Shown here: positions 9,815 through 18,793 of the stretch, piece after piece
Numbering within the stretch: position 1 is the stretch's first letter
How the letters are laid out: the number at the start of each line of letters is the position of its first letter
DNA from: an uncultured Campylobacter sp.
GTDB taxonomy: Bacteria; Campylobacterota; Campylobacteria; Campylobacterales; Campylobacteraceae
Direction of reading: 5' to 3'
DNA length: 64,000 nt
Assembly (NCBI RefSeq): GCF_938002845.1
Contig: NZ_CALKZP010000037.1
Coordinates: 1-64,000, forward strand
The notes under the pieces: generated by a model
The model's input: the letters and a program-made list of their open reading frames with translations, nothing else
What the model was told of the DNA's origin: nothing
Databases searched by the model: none
Translations under genes and position numbers: made by a program

Positions 9815-10573
9815 ATGGATAGGCGTGAGGTCTTAGGCATTCTTTCTTTAGCTGCGGGCGTAGGCGTTCTGGGGCTCGGAGTCGCAAACTCCCGCGAGCA
9901 CGCTAGACTCCGCCCGCCCGCAGCTATAAGCGAGAAAGAATTTCTTAGCAAATGCCTAAGGTGCGGGCTTTGTGTCGAGGCGTGCCCGTTTGATACGCTT
10001 AAGCTTGCGAGCTTTTGCGATCACGCTATTGCAAACGGCACGCCGTTTTTTATCCCGCGCGAAATTCCGTGCTATATGTGCGACGACATACCTTGTGTAG
10101 CAGCCTGTCCTAGCGACGCACTAGATAAAAATTTAGTGAGCGAAAACTCTAAGCTAAACGTGCGTCTATCCAAAATGGGCGTTGCGGTCATAGATACCGA
10201 GCATTGCATCGCTTATGCGGGTATCCAATGCGATGCGTGCGTGCGAAGCTGCCCCGTAATGGACAAGGCGCTTAGGATCGATTACCGCCACAACAACCGC
10301 ACCGAAAAGCACGCCCTACTCGTGCCCGTCGTAGATAGCGACTACTGCACGGGTTGCGGCAAATGCGAGCATGCCTGCGTCACAAAAAAGGCAGCTATCA
10401 GCGTCGTGGAACGCGAGCGCGTCATAGGAATTTCCAGCGATAACTACGTCAAAGGCTGGATCAAGGGCGACGACGCGAAGCTAAAGGATGCAGATACCAA
10501 AATTAAGCTCGATCCGCAAAAGAGTAAGGACTACTTAAACGAGGATGATCTAATGGAGGGGGCTAGACAATGA
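9815..10573 (+). CDS. napG: Ferredoxin-type protein NapG
   Basis: A 252-residue iron-sulfur protein that, with NapH, passes electrons from menaquinol toward NapB/NapA. The N-terminus (MDRREVLGILSLAAGVGVLGLG) is a twin-arginine type signal or anchor. Four cysteine clusters for [4Fe-4S] centres are visible: CLRCGLCVEACP, CYMCDDIPCVAACP, CDACVRSCP and CTGCGKCEHAC. The stop overlaps the napH start by four bases (ATGA), showing translational coupling. Position and motif order match the Campylobacter nap operon. Confidence 0.95.
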   Translation: MDRREVLGILSLAAGVGVLGLGVANSREHARLRPPAAISEKEFLSKCLRCGLCVEACPFDTLKLASFCDHAIANGTPFFIPREIPCYMCDDIPCVAACPSDALDKNLVSENSKLNVRLSKMGVAVIDTEHCIAYAGIQCDACVRSCPVMDKALRIDYRHNNRTEKHALLVPVVDSDYCTGCGKCEHACVTKKAAISVVERERVIGISSDNYVKGWIKGDDAKLKDADTKIKLDPQKSKDYLNEDDLMEGARQ

Positions 10574-11379
10574 AATATACTATTTTAAGGCGTTTGAGCC
10601 AAATTTCTATTCTAGTCCTTTTTATTTTAGGAAATAATTTCGCCTTCAAAGCCGCGAGCGAAAACGGAATTTTATCCGGAATTCTAAAAGGTAATCTAAG
10701 CTCGTCGAAACTTTTGGGTACGATTAATCTAAGCGATCCGTTTGCGACGGCGCAGATGCTGCTAGCTAGCTTTTCTTTGGGCGCTACGGCGGTTATCGGA
10801 GCGGTTATCGTAGGCGCATTTTATGCGCTTATAGCGCCGCGAGTATATTGCTCATGGGTCTGCCCGATAAATTTGCTGACCGATCTTGCCGCCTGGCTTC
10901 GTAAGAGACTCGGCGTGCGCACCAAAATTTTAAACGTAAGCTGCAAGGCTCGCTACGTCCTAGCGGTGTTAGCGCTTGTTTGCAGCGGAGCTTTCGGCTT
11001 TGCGGCGTTTGAGAGCGTAAGCTTTATCTCGCTTTTCGCGCGCGCCGTCATATCGCTGAGTGCTAGTGCGTTTGCAATCGCGCTGCTGATTGTAGTTTTT
11101 GAAATTTTTGCAGGCGATCGCACGATCTGTTCGCGGCTATGCCCGCTCGGCGGATTTTGGGCGGCGCTTAGCTATTTTAGTATCATTCGCATTCGCCACG
11201 AGGTTGATAAATGCACGATGTGCGGCAAATGCAAAATGGTCTGCCCCGAAGTGCAGGTGCTTAAGATGGTCGGGCGCGAAAACGGGCGCGTTAGCAGCGA
11301 GTGTATCAGCTGCGGGCGCTGCATCGACGTATGCGACGACGATGCGTTAAATTTTAGTATATTAGGAGTGAAAAAATGA
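10570..11379 (+). CDS. napH: Membrane quinol dehydrogenase NapH
   Basis: A 269-residue polytopic membrane protein with four hydrophobic segments (about 12-30, 65-90, 125-150, 160-180). It has two cytoplasmic CxxxCP motifs (CSWVCPINLL, CSRLCPLGG) and a C-terminal double ferredoxin fold (CTMCGKCKMVCP, CISCGRCIDVC). NapH oxidises menaquinol and hands electrons to NapG. It overlaps both napG and napB by four bases (ATGA). Confidence 0.95.
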   Translation: MKYTILRRLSQISILVLFILGNNFAFKAASENGILSGILKGNLSSSKLLGTINLSDPFATAQMLLASFSLGATAVIGAVIVGAFYALIAPRVYCSWVCPINLLTDLAAWLRKRLGVRTKILNVSCKARYVLAVLALVCSGAFGFAAFESVSFISLFARAVISLSASAFAIALLIVVFEIFAGDRTICSRLCPLGGFWAALSYFSIIRIRHEVDKCTMCGKCKMVCPEVQVLKMVGRENGRVSSECISCGRCIDVCDDDALNFSILGVKK

Positions 11380-11909
11380 AAAAAATGGTTTTAGGCTTGG
11401 CTCTTACATGCTGTGCGGCACTCTTTGCCGCGGACAAGACAGCTTCTATAGATGCCGACAGCTTGGGCTTTATAAAAAGCGTGGACGAATCGGCGCAAAA
11501 TAAAAACTCTCTGCCCGATTTCAAATATAGCGAGGACGCTCCGGGCGCCGCTCAAAACATAGAACGCAGCTTTGAAAACGCTCCGCCGCTCATACCGCAC
11601 AGCCTAGAGGGGCTCGTGCCGATCACGAAGGATAATAACATGTGTGTCACCTGCCACATGCCGGAATTTGCCAAAGACATAGGCTCTACGCCGATACCAA
11701 AAAGCCACTTGGTGGACTTTCGCACGGGCGCGGATCTAAACGGCACGCTAGCCGAGCAGCGCTTCAACTGCACGCAATGCCACGTGCCGCAAGCCCAGAC
11801 CGATCCGCTCGTGAAAAATAACTTCAAGGCTGATTTTAGCCGTTATAACGACGCAAATTCCACTTCTAATCTCATAGATACGCTAAATCAAGGCGCCGAG
11901 GTCGAGTAA
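11376..11909 (+). CDS. napB: Diheme cytochrome c subunit NapB
   Basis: A 177-residue periplasmic electron-transfer subunit. A Sec signal peptide (MKKMVLGLALTCCAALFAA) precedes the mature protein. The two heme-binding motifs CVTCH and CTQCH are near residues 91 and 132, and conserved histidines at HSLEG and KSHL serve as likely axial ligands. It forms a complex with NapA and receives electrons from NapGH. The start codon overlaps the napH stop. Confidence 0.96.
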   Translation: MKKMVLGLALTCCAALFAADKTASIDADSLGFIKSVDESAQNKNSLPDFKYSEDAPGAAQNIERSFENAPPLIPHSLEGLVPITKDNNMCVTCHMPEFAKDIGSTPIPKSHLVDFRTGADLNGTLAEQRFNCTQCHVPQAQTDPLVKNNFKADFSRYNDANSTSNLIDTLNQGAEVE

Positions 11910-11919
11910 GGAGCTCGCG

Positions 11920-13101
11920 ATGAAATTTTTACCGCTGCTACTTTGTGCCTGCTTTGTCTATGCCGGTAACGGCGTCGCGACGCCTAGCGGCGCTGCGGGC
12001 ATAGATGCGCCGGCAGGGGCTAGCTTCAGGCTCGACATAGGCGCAAACGTCGCGGTGCTAAAAAATCTAGACGGCGAAATTTACGCAGGTCTCGACGACG
12101 GCAAGCTCTATAAAATCACCATTAGCTCCGCGGAGAATTCCGCGCCAAATTCTGTAACCGGGCAAAATTCCGTCGCAAGCACAAATTCCGATGCGGCGCA
12201 GAATTTCAATGCTAAAGCAAGCGTAAATTCCACGGGAGATTCCACTGCGAATTCCGCTGCCGTAAATTCTTTAGCAAATTCAACCGCAGCAAATTCCACG
12301 GCGCAAAATTCTGCTGAAAATTCTACGGCATTAAATTCCGCATCGAGCGCAATCTCCAAGACGCTAATTTTCGCCCTGCCCTCGTCCAAAAATTACCTAG
12401 ACGAGCCGATGGGCGCTACCATATTCGACGTCGATAAACTAGGCGAAAAATACGCATTTTTGTATAACGGCGACGCGTTTGAAAAGATGCTGGGCGTGTT
12501 TGCAGGCGGCAATATTACGCACTATAAATTGCCGATGACGGGGATTAAAAACGTCTATTTCTACGACGAAAACACCGTGATTTTGCTAGGTCTTGGTAGC
12601 GAAATTTTATACTTCGACCTGCCTAGCGGCAAGGTAAGCTTCGAGCAAAAGCTCACCATCGCCTCTTTGGGTGGCAGCGCATACGACCGCTCCAGCGGAA
12701 CGCTGCTAATCTCGTGCGAAGGCGGCATCGTGTTTTATTTTGACGCGAAAGCGAAAAAGCTTATGAGTCAAAAGTCCCTACACAAGGACGGGATCTACTC
12801 CGTGGCGCTGCTTGGCGATCGTATGATGAGCGGCTCGAACGACAAAGAAAGATCGTGCTACTACGAAAACGGCGATTTCGCTAAATTTTATAACGCCCAT
12901 TTTGCAGTTTTTGCCGTGGCGCTAAGTCCTGAGCTGGGCGCTTTTACCGTTGGTAACGGCGTACGCGTAATCGATAAAGCAGGCGAGATCGTCCGCAGCA
13001 TCGAGCTGGATAACGACATCATCAACTATCTGCTTTTCGCAGGAGATTATATCGTGGGCTCGGGGTACAATAGATATATCTACTTTTGGGAGTTAAAATG
13101 A
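11920..13101 (+). CDS. napL: NapL, predicted periplasmic beta-propeller-like protein with Asn/Ser-rich insert
   Basis: A 393-residue protein between napB and napD, where NapL lies in C. jejuni. A signal peptide (MKFLPLLLCACFVYAG) is present. The body consists of WD-like repeating strands (ILYFDLPSGKVSFEQKL, GIVFYFDAKAKKLMSQKSL, IVGSGYNRYIYFWELK), consistent with a beta-propeller. The role of NapL is poorly known; in C. jejuni it affects Nap activity only mildly. Residues about 70-147 are a low-complexity insert rich in Asn-Ser and Asn-Ser-Thr-Ala units (DNA 12126-12360, many AAATTC words) that splits the first propeller strands. It overlaps napD by four bases. Confidence 0.85.
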   Translation: MKFLPLLLCACFVYAGNGVATPSGAAGIDAPAGASFRLDIGANVAVLKNLDGEIYAGLDDGKLYKITISSAENSAPNSVTGQNSVASTNSDAAQNFNAKASVNSTGDSTANSAAVNSLANSTAANSTAQNSAENSTALNSASSAISKTLIFALPSSKNYLDEPMGATIFDVDKLGEKYAFLYNGDAFEKMLGVFAGGNITHYKLPMTGIKNVYFYDENTVILLGLGSEILYFDLPSGKVSFEQKLTIASLGGSAYDRSSGTLLISCEGGIVFYFDAKAKKLMSQKSLHKDGIYSVALLGDRMMSGSNDKERSCYYENGDFAKFYNAHFAVFAVALSPELGAFTVGNGVRVIDKAGEIVRSIELDNDIINYLLFAGDYIVGSGYNRYIYFWELK

Positions 13102-13433
13102 ATATTTCAAGCGTCGTAATCTATCTAGGCGCAGATACCGATATAGCGGAGTTTCGTAAAGAGCTGCAAAGTATCGGTGGCTGCGAGTTCGTAGCGTGCG
13201 AGAACGGCAAGGCGGTCGCCACGATTAGCGTGGAGAGCTTCGATGACGAGATCGCCGCATTTCGCGCGATAGAGGCTATAAAAGGCGTAAGCGAGGCGAT
13301 GATGATCTACTCATACTCCGATCTTGACGCAGACATCGCCGCGGCAAACTCCGACAACGGCGAGCAGATAATGCGCGAGCTAGACAAAAAAGACCCGAGC
13401 CAGATCAAATACGGCGGCAAGGTGCGAGTCTAA
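13098..13433 (+). CDS. napD: NapA assembly chaperone NapD
   Basis: A 111-residue cytoplasmic chaperone that binds the twin-arginine signal of NapA before export. The sequence fits the small ferredoxin-like NapD fold: ISSVVIYL start, a GGCEFVACENGKAVATISVE central strand pair, and AIKGVSEAMMIYSYSD near residue 75. ATG at 13098 overlaps the napL stop (ATGA) and was preferred to an upstream in-frame ATG at 13086 that lies inside napL. It is the last gene of the nap operon. Confidence 0.93.
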   Translation: MNISSVVIYLGADTDIAEFRKELQSIGGCEFVACENGKAVATISVESFDDEIAAFRAIEAIKGVSEAMMIYSYSDLDADIAAANSDNGEQIMRELDKKDPSQIKYGGKVRV

Positions 13434-14322
13434 ATCGCCGCCACCGCTCTATTGGTGCTTTTCGCTTAAATTTTGTTATTTTTGGCAGTTTCTGCACTAC
13501 TAGGTAAATTTTCCGTATAAATTTTATCTGCGCCCACGGAATTTGAAATTTTTTCCAACTCATCTTTACCGCTTCTAGCCTGTTTTTGTATCTCTAGCCC
13601 GACGCCGCTTTTGCACCCTTAGCCGATTTTTAAGCTTTTGATACGCCGCCTTGCGTTTAGCCGTAAATTTAAATCTACAATTAGACTCTATGACGATACA
13701 GAATTTTAAAAGCGACGGACGAATTAAATTTATGAAATTTCTGCGCAGCGCTATGCTTTACGTCGCATAAAAAACATGCCGTACCAAATCAGACGCCGCA
13801 TAAAAGGCGGTGCCGTAGCGACTGCTGTCCGGCGCCACAGCCTATAGCCGCTACGACGCCCGTTTGCTTGGGATGCCGCTATAAAAATACGGCGACCGAG
13901 GCGCCAGCCGCCGGCAGAAACTACTTCCGCGCGCAGCTTGAGATGTACCGCAGTAAAACATCGAGCGAGCTCAGCCGCCGTCAAACACGCTAAATTTATC
14001 GCGCGCATTTACTCTCTAGTATCGCAGCCCTTCGTTCGGCCATGGGCTTTGCGGCGCGCAGAGGGTTTTTAAATTTCAAAACGAGAGCATAAATTTTAAA
14101 ATTCCTAGGCGTAGAAATTCCGCGCCGAAGCTAAATTTTAAAATTTATACTGCGGGCACTCAAAGAGAGTTAGCGGTGCGCCGAAATTAAAATTCGCCTT
14201 TAAATTTAAAGCCTTTAAGCCCGCGCAAAGCCGCCAGGACGAAAAAGCCGCCAGGACATGTTAGGCATTGCGCTTTATGGGCGAAATTTTCATAAATTTA
14301 AAAGCGTCAAGCGGTGCAAGCC
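13434..14322. other. Gene-free region after nap operon
   Basis: An 889-bp stretch with no convincing gene. It contains many AAATTT and TAAATTTTA words between GC-rich pieces. One minus-strand frame (about 13616-13464) stays open for some 50 codons with ordinary protein-like composition (EIQKQARSGKDELEK) but has no start codon, so it could be a decayed gene end. No strong terminator follows napD; only a weak CACC/GGTG pairing is near 13450. Confidence 0.5.
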
Positions 14323-15873
14323 CTACTCGAATTCTATCTTTTTTAGATAGTCGTATAAATTTAGCACAGCGATAAATAGCGTTAAAATCGCAGGCCCCAG
14401 GATCACGCCCCAGAACCCGAACGTGCTGATGCCCGAAAGCATCGAGAAGAAGATCAGCATCTCGTTGATGTTTGCGGGGTTTTCGACCAGGCGCGAGTTG
14501 ATAAATTTGATCACGAGCGGCTTTACGAAGCTATCCGCTAGCGTCGAGATCAGTATCACGCAATACGCCATTATCACGATCGCGCCCGAGGTGCTGCCCC
14601 CCGCTAGCACGTATAGCGCAGTGGGTACATAGATGAGCGCACCGCCGACTGCAGGGATGAGCGAGCAGAAGGCGAAAAGCACCCCCATCAGCAGCGCGTC
14701 AAAGCCGAAGATCCCCGCGATGATCGAAAACAAAAAGCCCTGCAATACGGCGTTGAAGATGGTCGAGTAAAATACGACGCTCATCGTATTTGCCGTCTCG
14801 GAAAATATGTAATCGATCTGCGCGGGCTCGACGGGTAGAATTTTTTTGAAAAAGCGCTTGAAGCTCTCGCCGTAGAGGTATGCAAAAAAGCAAAACACGA
14901 CGATAAGCACCATATCGACGATAAATTTCGCGCTAGACTTTCCGACAACCGAGAGGTATGAGATGATCTGCTTCGCTAGGCCCGCGACGTCTAGGTTTGC
15001 CAAAAACGAGCGAAACTGCGTATCAAATTTTTCAAAAGGCCCGGGCAGCTTGATGTTTAGGCTCTGAACATAGCTAAGTGCATCGTTTAGGCGCGCCATA
15101 TCGAAGCTCGCGGCGTTTTTGGCGATCTCGATCACTGCGTAGATGAAGGGTACGAAAAAAAGCGCGCAGAGCAAAAACAGGCTAAGCACCGAGGCTAGCG
15201 TGCGCCTGCCGCGACACAGCTTCGTTACTTTAGCGTGCAGACCCGAGGTCGCCACCGCCATCAGCACGCCGATTGCGATCACCATCAAAAACGGCGAAAA
15301 CAGATAGATCACACAGCAAAACATCAGCAAGGTTGCGCCGATAAAAAATATCTTGTTCGTTTTCGCGCGCCCACTAGCCTTGGCAAGACCTGCTTTCACA
15401 CCCGCAGCAGCTCCCGAAGCGGCAGCGGCGCCTAGCGCGGAAGCATTAGCCGAGAAGGTTTCGTTAGCTTCGGCGGCGTCGCCTAACGCGGAAGCACCAG
15501 CGGACGAGGCTTTGTCGGTTTCGATCCGGTTTTTGCTTTGATTTTCGGCGGCGGTTTTAGTCCTGCCTTCCGCGGCGTCTAGCGCAGCTGCGCCTGATTT
15601 ATCGGCGCTGGTATTTGCTCTGGCGGCTTTGCTCGTTTCGGCTATGCTTTCGCTTTGATTTTCGGCGCCGATTTCGGCTCTATTTTCAGTAGCGGTTTTG
15701 GTTTTGTTTTTGACAGTCGCTTTGGCTTCGGCGGCGGCTTCGATTTTACCCTCAGCGTTATTTACGGTCTGATTTTCGGTGAAATTTTGCGCCTCGCTTT
15801 TGGCGTTATTTTGGGCTATATTTTCAGCCAGGTTTTCATTGCGGCTTGCGGCGTTATCTTTCGGCGTCGGCAA
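14323..15873 (-). CDS. AI-2E/PerM family permease with long low-complexity N-terminus
   Basis: A 516-residue membrane protein. Residues about 170-516 are an ordinary AI-2E family transporter: hydrophobic segments around 175-200 and 210-245, a soluble segment, then about four to five helices. The family's FFSMLSGISTFGFWGVILGPAILTLF signature lies near the end. Substrates differ in this family (autoinducer-2 or other organic solutes, or Na+/H+), so none is assigned. The first 168 residues are unusual: a hydrophilic tract of Asn, Ala, Glu, Ser and Lys (units such as AENIAQNNAKSE and TENRAEIGAENQ). That is far longer than the few residues normally found before the first helix. An internal start cannot be excluded. 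Confidence 0.8.
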   Translation of the reverse strand: MPTPKDNAASRNENLAENIAQNNAKSEAQNFTENQTVNNAEGKIEAAAEAKATVKNKTKTATENRAEIGAENQSESIAETSKAARANTSADKSGAAALDAAEGRTKTAAENQSKNRIETDKASSAGASALGDAAEANETFSANASALGAAAASGAAAGVKAGLAKASGRAKTNKIFFIGATLLMFCCVIYLFSPFLMVIAIGVLMAVATSGLHAKVTKLCRGRRTLASVLSLFLLCALFFVPFIYAVIEIAKNAASFDMARLNDALSYVQSLNIKLPGPFEKFDTQFRSFLANLDVAGLAKQIISYLSVVGKSSAKFIVDMVLIVVFCFFAYLYGESFKRFFKKILPVEPAQIDYIFSETANTMSVVFYSTIFNAVLQGFLFSIIAGIFGFDALLMGVLFAFCSLIPAVGGALIYVPTALYVLAGGSTSGAIVIMAYCVILISTLADSFVKPLVIKFINSRLVENPANINEMLIFFSMLSGISTFGFWGVILGPAILTLFIAVLNLYDYLKKIEFE

Positions 15874-16068
15874 ATTTTATCCTTTTGAAATTTGATGAGC
15901 TATTTTATAAATTTTTTTATCAGATTTCGATTAAATTTTAAAATTTCACAAAATTTACGAGCGGCATTCTCGTGCGTTTTCAACATACAGCGCGCTATAC
16001 GACATGTACACGGATCGTACCTAATTTATGAAAATAGCGCATAACTCGAACATACGTCAAAACCAGAT

Positions 16069-16590
16069 GTGTGCTCCTATGCCGCATTCGAGCCCTGCGC
16101 ACACCGCGGCAAGACCCCGTCTTGCGCCGAGCTTTTGGCAGAGCTAGGCCTATCGCGCGTGGTAATCGGCGCGCGCGATACGAACGCGCAGGCTGCGGGC
16201 GGCGCGGAAATTTTACGCCGCGGGGGCATAGAGGTGAAATTTGACGTTTGCCATACCGCGGCAGCGGAGCTTGCGGAGCCGTTTTATCTGGCGCGCGAGA
16301 GCAGCTTTTGCTTCATCAAAATCAACGCTGCGCTAAACGGCGTGGTGCATGGGCGGATCGGCAGCGAGAAGCAGCGCGCGTTCGTGCACGAGCTGCGTGG
16401 CGTGTGCGACTACGTAGGCGTGGGCGGGCAGACCGTGCGCGTCGACAGACCGACGCTGGACGTGCGTGCGGCTAAATTTGATGAAATTAGCACTTTGGCA
16501 GGCAGAGCCGATATGTCGGCGCTAGACGTGCGTGCCGCGTCGCAAAATCTAAAGCCGCGCGCACCCGATGTGTGGATCTACTCGCGCCGT
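16069..16590 (+). pseudogene. ribD: Remnant of ribD (riboflavin deaminase/reductase)
   Basis: The frame encodes the middle of RibD. First comes the end of the deaminase domain with its zinc motif (FEPCAHRGKTPSCAELL), then GLSRVVIGARDTNAQAAGGAEILRRGGIEV. The start of the reductase domain follows (FCFIKINAALNGVVHGRIGS, HELRGVCDYVGVGGQTVRVDRPTLD), ending at PDVWIYSRR. The N-terminal HAE part of the deaminase active site and most of the C-terminal NADPH-binding domain are missing. Sequence after about 16590 has no RibD similarity. Intact RibD is about 330-370 residues, so this is a fragment and cannot make riboflavin intermediates. A full ribD is presumably elsewhere. Confidence 0.8.
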
Positions 16591-16841
16591 AACTCTTACA
16601 ATAAGCCCAATAGCAACTTCACGCGGAAAAGAAAAATGTATAGCGAATGCGTCTGCTAGAAGCAAAGTAAAAATCGGTACGATAAACGAGAATGAAGTAA
16701 AAGCTAAACGGGCGACAGGCTATTTTTCAGAAAATCAATATACCTTGATAATCGCAAATAACGATCTGCGTAGAGCAAAAGAATAGCGAATTTATAAAAT
16801 AATGAGCATAACGGATGCTCGAATAGACTAAATTTTAACTT

Positions 16842-16973
16842 TCAATGGAGAGTGAGAATAATAGCCGCCCCTATAGGCATATGAAAGCAGAACTTCGCTC
16901 CAGCTTGCGCTGCAGCCGCATTAGCAAGACCATGCGAAAGCGCATCCCTAATAATACCCAACCCGTTACTCAT
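16842..16973 (-). CDS. Small hydrophobic protein (43 residues)
   Basis: A short frame starting at 16973 with a good ribosome-binding site (GAAGGAG, 6 bases before ATG) inside the end of the previous gene, whose stop it overlaps by 8 bases. The product starts MSNGLGIIRDALSHGLANAAAA and ends PIGAAIILTLH: an amphipathic Ala-rich helix followed by a short hydrophobic tail. It is not a family I recognise. Translation coupling to the 200-residue membrane protein upstream suggests a shared role. Its small size leaves doubt. Confidence 0.45.
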   Translation of the reverse strand: MSNGLGIIRDALSHGLANAAAAQAGAKFCFHMPIGAAIILTLH

Positions 16974-17568
16974 TTTTTGCTCCTTCTTCTGGATTTTTTT
17001 TAATCAAATTTCTATCTGAAAAATTTATAAAAAATATCAATAAAAGTAGAAAAACTACCCCTTTTAAAAAGAATTTAAACTGTGCGGTCATCAAATATGG
17101 TCTTAACAATCTATGATCGAAATTATATTCCTTATATATCTTTCCATCTTTATCTTCAAGCTGTAAAATTTCATTATTACCTAATATATCCGGGCTTGGC
17201 TCGCCGTAAATTTTGATTTTTTGCCCTTTTAGCTTTTCATAAATATCGCTATCACTTTTGCTTATTTCATAAACTTTTTTCTTGCCGTTTTCTAGTTCTA
17301 TATGTATTCGTCCGCCGCTTCCGCGAAAATTATAATAAACGTTTCTTAAAATTCCGGTATCTATCTCAAGCTCATTCAATTGCTTGGGCGCCGTGTTCGT
17401 TCTATAAATAGTAAAAAGCATCCCGCACAGAACAAAAAGCAAACCATAGCAGCCTATGCTAGCCACTTGTGCCGGCGGATGCGAAACTCCCTTGATAAAA
17501 ACACGCCTATAAAATACATCATAAAAATAATATAAGAGCCTTTTTATATATTTTGTTGTGAATTTCAT
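16966..17568 (-). CDS. Two-helix membrane protein of unknown function
   Basis: A 200-residue protein. ATG at 17568 (MKFTTKYIKRLLYY) was chosen over 17583 because AAGGGA precedes it by 7 bases. Membrane segments lie at about 38-58 (VASIGCYGLLFVLCGMLFTIY) and 165-185 (FFLKGVVFLLLLIFFINF). Between them is a beta-rich soluble domain (IHIELENGKKKVYEISKSD, KIKIYGEPSPD) resembling DUF3592-type periplasmic domains. There are no catalytic motifs. The gene lies in a quiet region between a ribD remnant and ruvB; its AT-rich composition differs from the neighbours and hints at acquired DNA. Confidence 0.6.
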   Translation of the reverse strand: MKFTTKYIKRLLYYFYDVFYRRVFIKGVSHPPAQVASIGCYGLLFVLCGMLFTIYRTNTAPKQLNELEIDTGILRNVYYNFRGSGGRIHIELENGKKKVYEISKSDSDIYEKLKGQKIKIYGEPSPDILGNNEILQLEDKDGKIYKEYNFDHRLLRPYLMTAQFKFFLKGVVFLLLLIFFINFSDRNLIKKNPEEGAKNE

Positions 17569-17776
17569 AAAATTTCCCTTCATATTCTTTTGGATATTTT
17601 ATTGAGCCGATAATAAATTTGCTCTAAATTTACAAAATCTCCCGCTTGAAATTTTAAATCTGAAGAAGCTTTAAAACCAAGCAAAATTCAAAGATCAAAT
17701 ATACAAAATCGCCACGGCAGAGCTTCCGCCTGCGTAGCTATGGCTCAGCGCCGTGAAGTATAAAATTTCATCCGCC

Positions 17777-18793
17777 CTACTCCTCAAACAGATTTCTCTC
17801 CGCGGTCTTTAGCACGCGACCGAACGCCTCGCACGCCTTATCGGTCACGATGCGGCCCTTGGCGGTCTTTTCGATGTAGCCGTTGGCGAGCAGATAGGGC
17901 TCGATAACGTCCTCGATCGTGCCCTCATCCTCGCTAAGCGCCGCCGCGATCGTGCTAAGCCCCAAGGCACGGCGCTTGGCGTCAAATAAAATTTCCAAAT
18001 ATTTTATATCCATCTCGTCAAAGCCCTGCTCGTCCACGCCCAGCGCCTCGAGCCCTTCGCGCGCTCTATCGTGCGAGATAGCACCCTCGTCGCGCACCTC
18101 GGCAAAATCGCGTATGCGGCGCAGTAGCCTTAGCGCTATACGCGGAGTGCCACGAGAGCGACGCGCGATCTCGGCGCTGGCGTCGGCTGCGCTCTCCTTG
18201 CCGAGTTTAATCGAAGCGATCTGCACTATCCGCGCAAGCTCGGCGTGCGTGTAAAACTGCAAGCGAAACTGCATGCCGAAGCGATCCCGCAGCGGCGCCG
18301 AGATCATGCCTGCGCGCGTCGTGGCGCCGATGAGCGTAAAGTGCGGAATGTCGATCTTGATAGTCTGCGCGGCAGGACCCGAGCCGATGATGATGTCGAG
18401 GCGGAAGTCCTCCATCGCCGAATACAGCACCTCCTCGATCGCGGGGCTTAGGCGGTGGATCTCGTCGATGAAAAGCACGTCGCCGCTTTGCAGGTTCGTT
18501 AAAATCGCCGCCAGATCGCCCGCCTTTTCGATCATCGGTGCGGCGGTGACCTTGATGGCGGCGCCCATTTGAGCGGCGATGATGTGCGCCAGCGTGGTTT
18601 TGCCGAGCCCCGGCGGCCCGTAGAAAAGCACGTGATCGAGCACATCGGCGCGCTTTTTTGCCGCGGCGATCGCGATAGCGAGGTTTGATTTGATCTTCTC
18701 CTGTCCTACGTAATCCTCGAAGCTCGACGGGCGCAACGAGCTCTCCACGCTCTCATCGAGCTGCATCTTTTCGATCTCTACAATTCTGTCCAT
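17777..18793 (-). CDS. ruvB: Holliday junction branch migration helicase RuvB
   Basis: A 338-residue AAA+ ATPase that, with RuvA, drives branch migration of Holliday junctions in recombination repair. Features in order: N-terminal SSLRPSSFEDYVGQ, Walker A FYGPPGLGKTTLAH near residue 60, Walker B VLFIDEIHRL near 105, sensor GATTRAGMISAPLRDRFG near 155-170, an arginine-rich RRSRGTPRIALRLLRR segment near 210, and the C-terminal winged helix (EPYLLANGYIEKTAKGR). Length is typical (about 335). Confidence 0.97.
   Translation of the reverse strand: MDRIVEIEKMQLDESVESSLRPSSFEDYVGQEKIKSNLAIAIAAAKKRADVLDHVLFYGPPGLGKTTLAHIIAAQMGAAIKVTAAPMIEKAGDLAAILTNLQSGDVLFIDEIHRLSPAIEEVLYSAMEDFRLDIIIGSGPAAQTIKIDIPHFTLIGATTRAGMISAPLRDRFGMQFRLQFYTHAELARIVQIASIKLGKESAADASAEIARRSRGTPRIALRLLRRIRDFAEVRDEGAISHDRAREGLEALGVDEQGFDEMDIKYLEILFDAKRRALGLSTIAAALSEDEGTIEDVIEPYLLANGYIEKTAKGRIVTDKACEAFGRVLKTAERNLFEE

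Noticed and set aside
12108..12389. 93-codon minus-strand frame rich in EFA/VEF repeats
   Set aside because: It is the complement of the AAATTC-rich insert of napL and has no independent support.
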